DNA of 6,689 nucleotides from Actinomycetota bacterium (GTDB taxonomy: Bacteria > Actinomycetota > Humimicrobiia > Humimicrobiales > Humimicrobiaceae), in assembly GCA_023488645.1 (NCBI GenBank), contig JAMDDL010000117.1, positions 27,476-34,164 of the forward strand. The letters run 5' to 3'. The notes below the pieces were generated by a model, which was given only the letters and a program-made list of their open reading frames with translations, searched no databases and had not been told where the DNA came from. Both the position numbers and the translations under genes were made by a program. Numbering within the stretch: position 1 is the first letter of the stretch; every line of letters starts with the position of its first letter. This document shows positions 1-6,240 of this stretch, piece by piece.

Positions 1-962
1 ATTTTATTATATCTTCCAACTATATCAAGTTGGGGTGAATAAAGAACAACTGAATTGTAATAATTTTCCTTATCATCCCAGAGTATTTGCCCCATTATTA
101 GATATAAATTTTCTTTTTTTATGGTTTTAGCTGCCCACTCTTTAAATGTTTTATTATGCTCAAGAGACCCCCATATTATACTTTCAGGAAATACCACAAG
201 TTCAGTATCATCTTTAAAATAATTTTTACCACTGTAAGGATCAGGTATTAATACTCCGCTGTCTCTTTCAAATTTTTCATCAAAAGAAATATTGGTTTGA
301 ACCATAGCTATATTTATTTTCCTATAATCCTTATTTTCAAAATTTTTTTTATAAATACTTATATTAATAAATCCGGCAATTACAACCACCACTACTAAAC
401 AAACTATTGTCAGCAAATACTTGAAATTTATTTTTTTAATCTTAACAAAATTAATTATTGACTCTACAATCGCGCTGTTAAATAAAATTATCAGTAATGA
501 AACCCCGTATATTCCTGTTATCTTGGTCATCTGCATGATTGGCAAATAACTATGCTGGGAATAAGCGAGCACTCCCCAGGGGAAAGCAAGAAATGTTCTG
601 TTTCTTAAAAATTCCAGTGCAAGCCAGAATGCTGAAATTAAAACAATTCTTAAGGCAGGCCAGTTAATTTTTGAATATATGAAATATAAAATTATTCCAA
701 AAAATATTGTAAAAATTGTTAAATAACCAATTATCGGCAGCCAGAAAATAAAGCTGTATTGTGTAAACCAGTAAGTAACACCCGCAAAATATATTAACCC
801 TAATACAAAGCTAAAAAAGACTGTTTGCTTTAAACTGGAATAATGTGCTGCAGCAAAATATGGAACAAGGCAAAACCATGCTAAAAAACCAGGACCATAA
901 AAGCTTAATGATAATAATGCCCCTGATATTAATATTAGTATGAATTTTATATAAAACTTCAT
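1..962 (-). CDS. lnt: Apolipoprotein N-acyltransferase, 3' end outside window
   Basis: Reading the minus strand from ATG at 962 gives 320 uninterrupted codons that run off the left edge. The protein is an integral membrane enzyme that transfers the third acyl chain to the N-terminal cysteine of lipoproteins. Seen: hydrophobic N-terminal segments with GPGFLAWFCLVPYF (about residues 23-36); LALEFLRNR followed by FPWGVLAYSQH (about residues 113-135), typical of the Lnt membrane domain; then a nitrilase-fold domain starting at NIAMVQTN. The catalytic Glu lies in VVFPES (about residue 260), and the catalytic Lys in GRYNK is the last complete codon (about residue 320). The catalytic Cys domain lies beyond the edge. 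An AAGGTG ribosome site (970-975) stands 7 bases before the ATG, supporting this start. The gene is divergent from the Fe-S/radical-SAM cluster. The family call is firm; activity cannot be judged without the missing third. Confidence 0.93.
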   Translation of the reverse strand, partial: MKFYIKFILILISGALLSLSFYGPGFLAWFCLVPYFAAAHYSSLKQTVFFSFVLGLIYFAGVTYWFTQYSFIFWLPIIGYLTIFTIFFGIILYFIYSKINWPALRIVLISAFWLALEFLRNRTFLAFPWGVLAYSQHSYLPIMQMTKITGIYGVSLLIILFNSAIVESIINFVKIKKINFKYLLTIVCLVVVVVIAGFINISIYKKNFENKDYRKINIAMVQTNISFDEKFERDSGVLIPDPYSGKNYFKDDTELVVFPESIIWGSLEHNKTFKEWAAKTIKKENLYLIMGQILWDDKENYYNSVVLYSPQLDIVGRYNK

Positions 963-1207
963 TTATAAACACCTTACAGCTATAAGAAATTTTTATTATT
1001 TGCTGTTGTGAAATAAAAGTGTGTTTTATTTATTTTAACTTATTTATTAAGGTTTTTAGAGCAGTTTATGGATTGATAATTGCTATTTCCTTTAAAGCAT
1101 ATTTTTGATTATTTTTTTTGATTTTTATAAAAAAAACTTCTTTTTTTTATCATAATAATGCAATAATAATTAAGATAAAACATAAATTTTCCTGAGGAGA
1201 TTTTAAT
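963..1207. promoter_or_regulatory. Divergent intergenic region, lnt / Fe-S cluster
   Basis: This 245-bp AT-rich gap must hold the promoters of both divergent transcripts. No consensus -35/-10 pair stands out. The best plus-strand candidate is an extended -10-like TGCAATAAT at 1159-1167, about 40 bases before the DUF362 start; it is weak in such AT-rich DNA. A strong GAGGAGA ribosome site lies at 1194-1200, 7 bases before that ATG. Visible structure: a perfect 10-bp inverted repeat of A/T tracts at 1127-1150, a possible 7-bp hairpin (one G-T pair) at 1060-1084, and an imperfect 14-bp palindrome at 973-986 touching the lnt ribosome site. I see no recognisable riboswitch and no small ORF worth calling. 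Confidence 0.5.
1127..1150. repeat. Perfect 10-bp A/T inverted repeat with CTTC loop
   Basis: ATAAAAAAAA at 1127-1136 is followed by CTTC (1137-1140) and then TTTTTTTTAT at 1141-1150, an exact reverse complement. It lies 58 bases upstream of the DUF362 start codon. The A/T tracts could bend DNA or act as an upstream promoter element. As RNA the all-A:U stem would be weak, and there is no gene upstream on the plus strand to terminate. Chance pairing of homopolymer runs in AT-rich DNA is a real alternative. Confidence 0.4.
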
Positions 1208-2296
1208 ATGAATAAAAAAATTGCTGATAATAAAAGCATTGTTTATTTTGCTGAAGTAAAAAAAGATTCAAATAAAAGTCTCATTGACAGATTAGCCGCA
1301 ATGATAGACAGGTCAAAATTATTTTCAGCTATTAAAGAAAGCGACAGGGTAGCTGTAAAAATGCATTTTGGAGAAAGAGGCGGACATGCATATATAAGAA
1401 CACCCTTCATAGGCAAAATTGTTTCAAAAGTAAAAGAATACGGAGGAATACCTTTTGTAACAGATGCAAATACCCTTTATGCCCATAAGAGGCACAATGC
1501 AATTGACCATCTTGAAACTGCTAAAATTAATGGTTTTACATCTGAAACTGTTGGAGCGCCAATTATTATTGCTGATGGATTAATTGGAAAAGATCAGGAG
1601 ACTATAAAAATAAAAGGTAAGCATTTTAAGGAAATTTATATTGCCAGTGCTATATTTCATGCTGATTTTATAATAGCTACAACACATTTTACAGGACACC
1701 CGATGGGTTGTTTTGGAGGTTCCATAAAAAATATTGCCATGGGATGCGCTTCTATTAAAGGAAAGTATTTACAACATTCAGGGTTTTTGCCAAAAATACA
1801 GGATGATTTGTGCAAGTTATGCGGAACATGTATTGAAAATTGTGGATATGGCGCAATTCAAAAAGGCAAAGACAGCGTTTATTTAATTGCTGAAAATTGT
1901 GTAGGATGCGGTGAATGCTTGAGTTCCTGTAAATACGACGCCATTATTACTAAATTTTCAAATGAAGCTGAAAAACTGCAGGAAAAGATGGTTGAATATG
2001 TAATGGGAATAAGAAACCAGAAAAAAGGAAAGATTATTTATATAAATTTTTTAATTGATATTTCTCCCGGATGTGACTGTTATTCACTCTCCAATGCTCC
2101 TATCGTTGATGACAAAGGAATTTTGTTATCAGACGACCCTATTGCCATTGATAAGGCTTCAGTAGATCTTATTAACAAAACAGAAGGTAAAGATAAATTT
2201 AAGGAAATTTATAAAAGTTTGGAATGGAGCTGGCAGTTGGACTACGGCGAACAAATGGGAATAGGAAATAAAGAATACAGGATTATTAAAATATGA
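1208..2296 (+). CDS. DUF362 protein with two [4Fe-4S] ferredoxin motifs
   Basis: A 362-residue protein of the DUF362 'Fe-S center protein' type (COG2768-like, from memory). Its biochemical role is not established. Seen: the DUF362 N-terminal part with VAVKMHFGERGGHAYIRTPF (about residues 48-67) and VTDANTLY (84-91); then a bacterial-type 2[4Fe-4S] ferredoxin insert with C202-x2-C205-x2-C208-x3-C212 and C231-x2-C234-x2-C237-x3-C241; then a conserved tail with ISPGCDCYS (Cys289 and Cys291) and DDPIAIDKASVDLIN. There is no signal peptide or membrane segment, so it should be cytosolic. The start is supported by GAGGAGA 7 bases upstream. The last codons overlap the lipS1-like start by ATGA, so the two are likely co-translated. 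In this context it may donate electrons or Fe-S clusters to the radical-SAM enzymes that follow; that is inference. Confidence 0.9.
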   Translation: MNKKIADNKSIVYFAEVKKDSNKSLIDRLAAMIDRSKLFSAIKESDRVAVKMHFGERGGHAYIRTPFIGKIVSKVKEYGGIPFVTDANTLYAHKRHNAIDHLETAKINGFTSETVGAPIIIADGLIGKDQETIKIKGKHFKEIYIASAIFHADFIIATTHFTGHPMGCFGGSIKNIAMGCASIKGKYLQHSGFLPKIQDDLCKLCGTCIENCGYGAIQKGKDSVYLIAENCVGCGECLSSCKYDAIITKFSNEAEKLQEKMVEYVMGIRNQKKGKIIYINFLIDISPGCDCYSLSNAPIVDDKGILLSDDPIAIDKASVDLINKTEGKDKFKEIYKSLEWSWQLDYGEQMGIGNKEYRIIKI

Positions 2297-3357
2297 TGCA
2301 GAATTTAATTATGAACAGTCCGCAGTACATTCAAACAAGCCTTGCAGCTGCCATAACATTAGGTTTGGAGCCAGGCAGATTTAAGGAAAAAGTCAGGCTT
2401 ACGGGACTTAATTTGCTGCTTGTTTACGATAAAAAATGCATAGGAAGATGTGCTTATTGCGGTTTGTCAAACCAGAAAGATGTCTTAAATAATGCTGCTT
2501 TGAAAAAAAGCAGTACTTTTATCAGGGTTAAATGGCCTGTTTATCCTCTGGAGGAAGTTATTAAAAGAACTGCACAAAATGCTGATTTATTTGAACGTAT
2601 CTGTGTTTCAATGGTTACAAATGCAAATGCACTGAGGGATTCGGTTCACATAGTATCAAAATTAAGGGAAAATTTGCTGCATCCGATCAGTGTCTTAATT
2701 ACTCCTACGCTTATAAACAGCAGAAAGCAGCTTTCGCAATTAAAAAATGCCGGTGCAGATATGATTGGAGTAGCTGTTGATACTGCCACTGAAAAACTTT
2801 TTATAAAATATAGAGGCGAAGGAGTAATGGGACCGCATAAATGGGAGAAATACTGGCAGGTTATTTACTGGTCGGTAGAAATTTTTGGCAGATACAATAT
2901 TGGAATTCATCTGATTTGCGGACTTGGGGAAACTGAAAAAGAAATGGTAGAAACTATTTATAAAGCTCATCTGGCTGGAGCAAAGACGCATTTGTTTTCC
3001 TTTTATCCTGAAGCTTACAGCTTGCTTGAAGATTTAGACCCGCCGGAACTTTTAAAATACAGAAAAATTCAAATAGCAAGATATCTGATAAATGAGAAAA
3101 ATCTTGAAATTGATAAAATAAAATTTGATGAAGACGGCTGTATTTTAAGCTTTGATTATGAAATAAGTGAAATCATAAACGAAGGCCTGGCTTTTATGAC
3201 ATCAGGCTGTCCCGGAAAAAATAAAAATATTTCCGCATGCAACAGGCCTCTTGCAAATGAAAGGCCTTCAGAAACTTTCAGAAATTATCCATATATTCCT
3301 TCTGAAGAAGAAAAAGAAATTATCAGCAGTCAACTGACAGCATTGCTTCAGGGTTAA
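2293..3357 (+). CDS. lipS1: Radical-SAM lipoyl synthase subunit LipS1-like
   Basis: A 354-residue radical-SAM protein related to biotin synthase (COG2516-like, from memory), which I match to LipS1. LipS1 works with LipS2 in place of LipA to insert sulfur into protein-bound octanoyl groups. Seen: TSLAAAITLGLEPGRF (about residues 15-30); the radical-SAM cluster motif C49-x3-C53-x2-C56 followed by GLSNQ; TFIRVKWPVYPLEE (75-88); SMVTNANAL (106-114); the SAM-site segment HLICGLGETEKEM (206-218); and a C-terminal TSGCPG...CNRPLANERP segment with Cys306 and Cys316, likely ligands of an auxiliary Fe-S cluster. Those two cysteines are further apart than the CPxC spacing I remember for the family. The ATG overlaps the upstream stop (ATGA); the ribosome site is weak, which fits translational coupling. 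A second ATG at 2296 is equally possible. A different sulfur-insertion substrate cannot be excluded. Confidence 0.8.
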   Translation: MMQNLIMNSPQYIQTSLAAAITLGLEPGRFKEKVRLTGLNLLLVYDKKCIGRCAYCGLSNQKDVLNNAALKKSSTFIRVKWPVYPLEEVIKRTAQNADLFERICVSMVTNANALRDSVHIVSKLRENLLHPISVLITPTLINSRKQLSQLKNAGADMIGVAVDTATEKLFIKYRGEGVMGPHKWEKYWQVIYWSVEIFGRYNIGIHLICGLGETEKEMVETIYKAHLAGAKTHLFSFYPEAYSLLEDLDPPELLKYRKIQIARYLINEKNLEIDKIKFDEDGCILSFDYEISEIINEGLAFMTSGCPGKNKNISACNRPLANERPSETFRNYPYIPSEEEKEIISSQLTALLQG

Positions 3358-3402
3358 TGATTAAATTTAAGATTGTTTTAGATTAATAAATTCGTGATTT
3401 CA

Positions 3403-3408
3403 TATAAT
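3403..3408 (+). promoter_or_regulatory. Possible -10 box directly before lipS2-like gene
   Basis: A consensus TATAAT ends 12 bases before the ATG at 3421. A transcript starting about 7 bases downstream of it would begin near 3415 and be almost leaderless. No good -35 is seen at 17-bp spacing; the nearest candidate is TTAGAT at 3378-3383 with a 19-bp spacer. In AT-rich DNA this hexamer can occur by chance, but its position fits the lack of a ribosome site before the gene. Confidence 0.35.
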
Positions 3409-3420
3409 TTATTTAATTGA

Positions 3421-4359
3421 ATGATTTTACACAATAATATAAAAAAAGAAATAATTTTTGCAGTTCCGGGTTCAAAAACTTTTATTAGTGATTATTACAA
3501 AAATAAAAAAGACAGCTTTATTAATATAAGTATTACCGGAACAAGCTGCGAGTTAAACTGTCCCCACTGCAGAACATATCTTCTAAAAGATATGTATTCA
3601 GTTACAAGTTCCCAGATTCTGGAAAGTTTTATTGCAGATAAAATTAAATCAGGAAAGTTAAACGGAGTATTAATCAGCGGAGGTTTTGATAAAAATGGAA
3701 AACTGCCAATAAAAAATTATTTAAATTCCATAAAAATGATTAAGATCAGATATCCTTCCTTAAAAATTTATGCCCACACAGGTTTTGTTGATTATGATGA
3801 AGCAAGGAAAATAAGTGAAGCCGGTATGGATGGTATACTTGCCAATGTGATTTCAAGTCAGCATGCAATAAATTGTATTTATAACCTTACTGATGCAACT
3901 CCTGAAGATTATTACCGCACTCTGATAAATCTTAAGAAGGCACAAAATAAAATAGCCCCTCACATAATAATCGGACTGGATTACGGAAAAATTGAAAGTG
4001 AATATGATGCAGTAAAAAGAATATCCGAAATCGGTGCAGATTGTCTTGTGTTTGTAGTTTTAAAAAAATTAACGGCAGGCATCAACCTGGTTAATCTGAA
4101 AAATCACTTCCGGGAAGTAAAAAATATCAATGAAAAAGATATACTTTCCCTGATAACATTTACAAGAAAATTACTGCCTGACATACCTATTACATTTGGA
4201 TGTGCAAAACCACTTACAAAGAATAAAGGCCAACTGGAAATTGATCTCATAAATGCGGGTATTGATATCATGGCTTTCCCGTCAAAAGAAGCAGTAGATT
4301 ATGTTATTTCAAATAAAATACCTTTTAAATTTGAAGAATCCTGCTGTGCCAATATTTAA
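3421..4359 (+). CDS. lipS2: Radical-SAM lipoyl synthase subunit LipS2-like
   Basis: A 312-residue radical-SAM protein of the 'biotin synthetase homolog' type (COG1856-like, from memory), which I match to LipS2, the partner of LipS1. Seen: ISITGTSCELNCPHC with the radical-SAM ligands C43-x3-C47-x2-C50; GVLISGGFDKNGKLPI (82-97), the glycine-rich SAM-binding strand; AHTGFVDYDEA (118-128); APHIIIGLDYGKI (179-191); ITFGCAKP with Cys261; and a C-terminal ESCCANI with Cys308 and Cys309. The last three cysteines are plausible auxiliary-cluster ligands. It follows the lipS1-like gene on the same strand after 63 bp. The start is bounded by an in-frame TGA immediately upstream, so ATG 3421 is the first possible start, yet no Shine-Dalgarno sequence precedes it. 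No lipoyl acceptor protein or lipoate ligase gene is in view, so the substrate protein is unknown. Confidence 0.78.
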   Translation: MILHNNIKKEIIFAVPGSKTFISDYYKNKKDSFINISITGTSCELNCPHCRTYLLKDMYSVTSSQILESFIADKIKSGKLNGVLISGGFDKNGKLPIKNYLNSIKMIKIRYPSLKIYAHTGFVDYDEARKISEAGMDGILANVISSQHAINCIYNLTDATPEDYYRTLINLKKAQNKIAPHIIIGLDYGKIESEYDAVKRISEIGADCLVFVVLKKLTAGINLVNLKNHFREVKNINEKDILSLITFTRKLLPDIPITFGCAKPLTKNKGQLEIDLINAGIDIMAFPSKEAVDYVISNKIPFKFEESCCANI

Positions 4360-4408
4360 AAAATGTAAAATAAATCCGAAATTAAAGCAATACTTTCAAA
4401 GTCATAAA

Positions 4409-4636
4409 TTATTCTTTTTCTCTTTCAGCAGCTTCAAGCATTTTCCTTGCTAATCTTAACTCGGTTTTTCTTTTTATTTCATCATTATAAACTCTAAGCT
4501 CTGCAACCAGTTTGTTATATCTGGTAATATAAATAGTATCTCCAAGATTTTCAGTTAAATATTTTGTCAGATTAATCCTTAAATCATTAGTGTCTATCCG
4601 CAAAACATTATCGGATATTCGCTCATTATTTTCCAT
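4409..4636 (-). CDS. Phd/YefM-type antitoxin, apparently orphan
   Basis: A 75-residue protein resembling the prevent-host-death (Phd/YefM) antitoxin family. Such proteins bind their own operator through the N-terminal domain and neutralise a toxin through the C-terminal tail. Seen: IDTNDLRINLTKYL (about residues 14-27), then GDTIYITRYNKLVAELRVY (32-50), the usual helix-strand pattern of the DNA-binding domain; then a short, highly charged helical tail (51-75). A strong AAGGGAGGT ribosome site (4640-4648) precedes the ATG with short spacing. No toxin is found: the minus strand below 4409 lies against the 3' end of lipS2 after 49 bp, and the upstream gap has no ORF. It converges on the lipS2-like gene. 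It may act on a distant toxin, serve only as a regulator, or be a remnant. The family call rests on pattern, not on a search. Confidence 0.75.
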   Translation of the reverse strand: MENNERISDNVLRIDTNDLRINLTKYLTENLGDTIYITRYNKLVAELRVYNDEIKRKTELRLARKMLEAAEREKE

Positions 4637-4895
4637 TTTACCTCCCTTCGGAAAATATTAATTTCCGGATATATAATAAAAAATTTTTATAAATTTTTAA
4701 TAATAATTTAATTTAAAATAATACATCAAAAAATTTTAAAGATATATTATTATTTTAACATAATTTTTATTAATTAAAATATTAATACTAATTTATAAGA
4801 AATGCAATAAAGAATATAAATAAATATTTAAATATATGTAAAACATTTAATTTAAACAATTATTATATTATTTTGTCTTATTCCTAACACATTAT
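4637..4895. other. Extremely AT-rich intergenic island without genes
   Basis: This 259-bp gap separates the antitoxin from the glycosyltransferase, both on the minus strand. In 4681-4860 I count 12 G or C among 180 bases, about 93% A+T, well above the neighbouring genes. No ORF, RNA gene or consensus DnaA box is seen. It contains the antitoxin promoter region and the trailer of the glycosyltransferase gene. No GC-rich terminator hairpin follows the glycosyltransferase stop. Confidence 0.7.
4649..4667 (-). promoter_or_regulatory. Palindrome in antitoxin leader, possible autoregulatory operator
   Basis: CGGAAA (4649-4654) and TTTCCG (4662-4667) form a perfect 6-bp inverted repeat with a 7-base A/T spacer. 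It sits directly upstream of the antitoxin ribosome site and downstream of a -10-like TATTAT (minus strand, 4673-4678). It is one of the few G/C-containing motifs in a very AT-rich gap. Phd/YefM proteins are known to repress their own promoters through palindromes, so an operator is the simplest reading. An RNA hairpin that affects translation is the alternative. Confidence 0.45.
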
Positions 4896-6053
4896 TTATT
4901 TTTTTACAATACCATAAATATAACCTGTCATTTTAGCCATATCTATGTAAATGTGCATGATTGGGGCAGCTATAATAGCGGCAGTTTTTTTAAAAAAACG
5001 GTAAAAATTATTTTTTTCATGCTTAAAAGTATAATTTAATCTTGAAAATGGTTTGTATACATAACCTGCAAACAAAGGCAAATAAATTAACAAAAACCAG
5101 GGGCTGAAAATTATGGAAACTGCAAGGACAGCAGCAAAACAAAAGAAACTGAAAAATCTGATAATATGTCTGTAAAGATACATTCCAGCTCTTGCATCAC
5201 CTTTGGAATACCTGAAAAATTGTTTGAAAATTAATATAATATTTTCACGCATTCTCCAATAAACAATAGCATCCGGGTTAAATCCAATATTATAGCCTGC
5301 TTTTCTTAAATTAAAATTAAATTTCATGTCTTCACCATAATCCAAACTTTCAGGATATCCTCCAGCTTTTTCCCAGGCTGATTTTTTAAAGCTTATATTT
5401 CTTGAAGAAGGCATGAATTTATCAGGTTTTATTTCTTTTAACCGGGGCATTATGCACATCGCTAAAATTTTTTCAGAAAATGATAAGGCTACGGGATGAT
5501 TATAACCCCCCACTATATTATACTGTTTATGATTGTCTTCCTCATCTTTAACAGGTATTTCAAATTTTGTAATTTCATAAACCCAGTTCCTGTCCAGAAT
5601 GCAGCCGGCATCACTTGCGCAGATTATTTCATTTTCTGAACAATCTATCGCTATATTTCTCCCCTCCGATATATTCGCTTTAATTTTTTGGAGCAGTACG
5701 ACTGATAATCTGATATCATCTTCATTTGCTGCCTTGCTTTTTAGAACTTCATAACTGCCTATTAACTCAATACCCTTTACATTTTTTAATTTAAAATCGT
5801 CTTTTTTACCGGTTTCTATTGTTTTAAATCCTAAATCATTGTTTATTCTTCTTAAAAAAAAATCCCTGATTATCTCTATTGTCTTATCTGTTGATCCTCC
5901 ATCAACAAATATTATTTCTTCAGGAAGATACTTCTGTTCAAAAAAGCTCTTTAGAAAGCTGTTTATTGATTTTTCTTCATTAAAAACAGTGGAAATAAAA
6001 CTGACATTTCTTATTAGTTTATAATTCTTATCTTTTTGATTTTCCGGCAGCAA
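4896..6053 (-). CDS. Family 2 glycosyltransferase, membrane-anchored
   Basis: A 385-residue GT-A-fold glycosyltransferase that would transfer a sugar from a nucleotide donor to a surface glycan or lipid; donor and acceptor cannot be read from the sequence. Seen: FISTVFNEEKSI (about residues 19-30) and FVDGGSTDKT (49-58), the nucleotide-binding strand; GRNIAI then ASDAGCILD (146-154), the metal-binding DxD-like region; a GED motif (240-242) for the catalytic base; and KQFFRYSKGDARAG (277-290). Two hydrophobic segments (about 301-329) and a third near 356-370 suggest C-terminal membrane anchoring with a cytosolic catalytic domain. The stretch between DGGSTD and GRN is about 75 residues, longer than the 25-30 I expect. 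The start codon is TTG, supported by AGAAGG 7 bases upstream. The gaps on both sides exceed 250 bp, so it is probably transcribed alone. Confidence 0.88.
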   Translation of the reverse strand: MLPENQKDKNYKLIRNVSFISTVFNEEKSINSFLKSFFEQKYLPEEIIFVDGGSTDKTIEIIRDFFLRRINNDLGFKTIETGKKDDFKLKNVKGIELIGSYEVLKSKAANEDDIRLSVVLLQKIKANISEGRNIAIDCSENEIICASDAGCILDRNWVYEITKFEIPVKDEEDNHKQYNIVGGYNHPVALSFSEKILAMCIMPRLKEIKPDKFMPSSRNISFKKSAWEKAGGYPESLDYGEDMKFNFNLRKAGYNIGFNPDAIVYWRMRENIILIFKQFFRYSKGDARAGMYLYRHIIRFFSFFCFAAVLAVSIIFSPWFLLIYLPLFAGYVYKPFSRLNYTFKHEKNNFYRFFKKTAAIIAAPIMHIYIDMAKMTGYIYGIVKK

Positions 6054-6060
6054 ATTTTTT

Positions 6061-6066
6061 CCTTCT
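6061..6066 (-). promoter_or_regulatory. Ribosome binding site fixing the TTG start
   Basis: AGAAGG on the minus strand lies 7 bases upstream of the TTG at 6053. There is no ATG between this site and the conserved glycosyltransferase fold, so it decides the unusual start of the glycosyltransferase. Confidence 0.6.
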
Positions 6067-6213
6067 AAATAATATTTTTATTTAAAGTATTAATATTATA
6101 TTAATTAAATCTTAGTAAAATTATATGAAAATAATTAAAAATAAATTCTAATTAAAAATTCAGGGAAATAAAATAATAATCTTTTTAAAACATTATAGCT
6201 TAAGAAGCTTTGC

Positions 6214-6240
6214 GAAAAAAATCTATATTTGATTTTTTTC
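6214..6240 (-). terminator. Perfect 10-bp inverted repeat, possible weak terminator of kdpE
   Basis: GAAAAAAATC (6214-6223) and GATTTTTTTC (6231-6240) are exact reverse complements around a 7-base loop. The repeat lies about 84 bases beyond the kdpE stop in its transcription direction, with a T7 run in the second arm. It has only four G/C bases and is not a classical GC-rich terminator stem, so the role is uncertain. It could equally be a structural or protein-binding element. Confidence 0.3.

Noticed and set aside
2740..2991. 83-codon minus-strand ORF within the lipS1-like gene
   Set aside because: It lies entirely antisense to a well-supported radical-SAM gene, lacks a ribosome site and resembles no family; it is a shadow frame.
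2293..4359. Biotin synthase (BioB) or LipA as the identity of the two radical-SAM genes
   Set aside because: They lack the N-terminal CX4CX5C and C-terminal RSSYH motifs of LipA, and the BioB CX3CX2C context (YCxQS) differs; the pairing and local motifs fit LipS1/LipS2 better.
4384..4396. Possible bidirectional terminator between lipS2 and the antitoxin gene
   Set aside because: The stem (AAAG/CTTT) is only 4 bp with no G/C-rich core, too weak to call.
4681..4860. Replication origin in the AT-rich island
   Set aside because: No cluster of DnaA-box-like 9-mers and no dnaA, dnaN or plasmid rep gene nearby.
5839..6024. 61-codon plus-strand ORF within the glycosyltransferase gene
   Set aside because: It is antisense to the conserved DGGSTD region, and its composition is that of reverse-read coding DNA.
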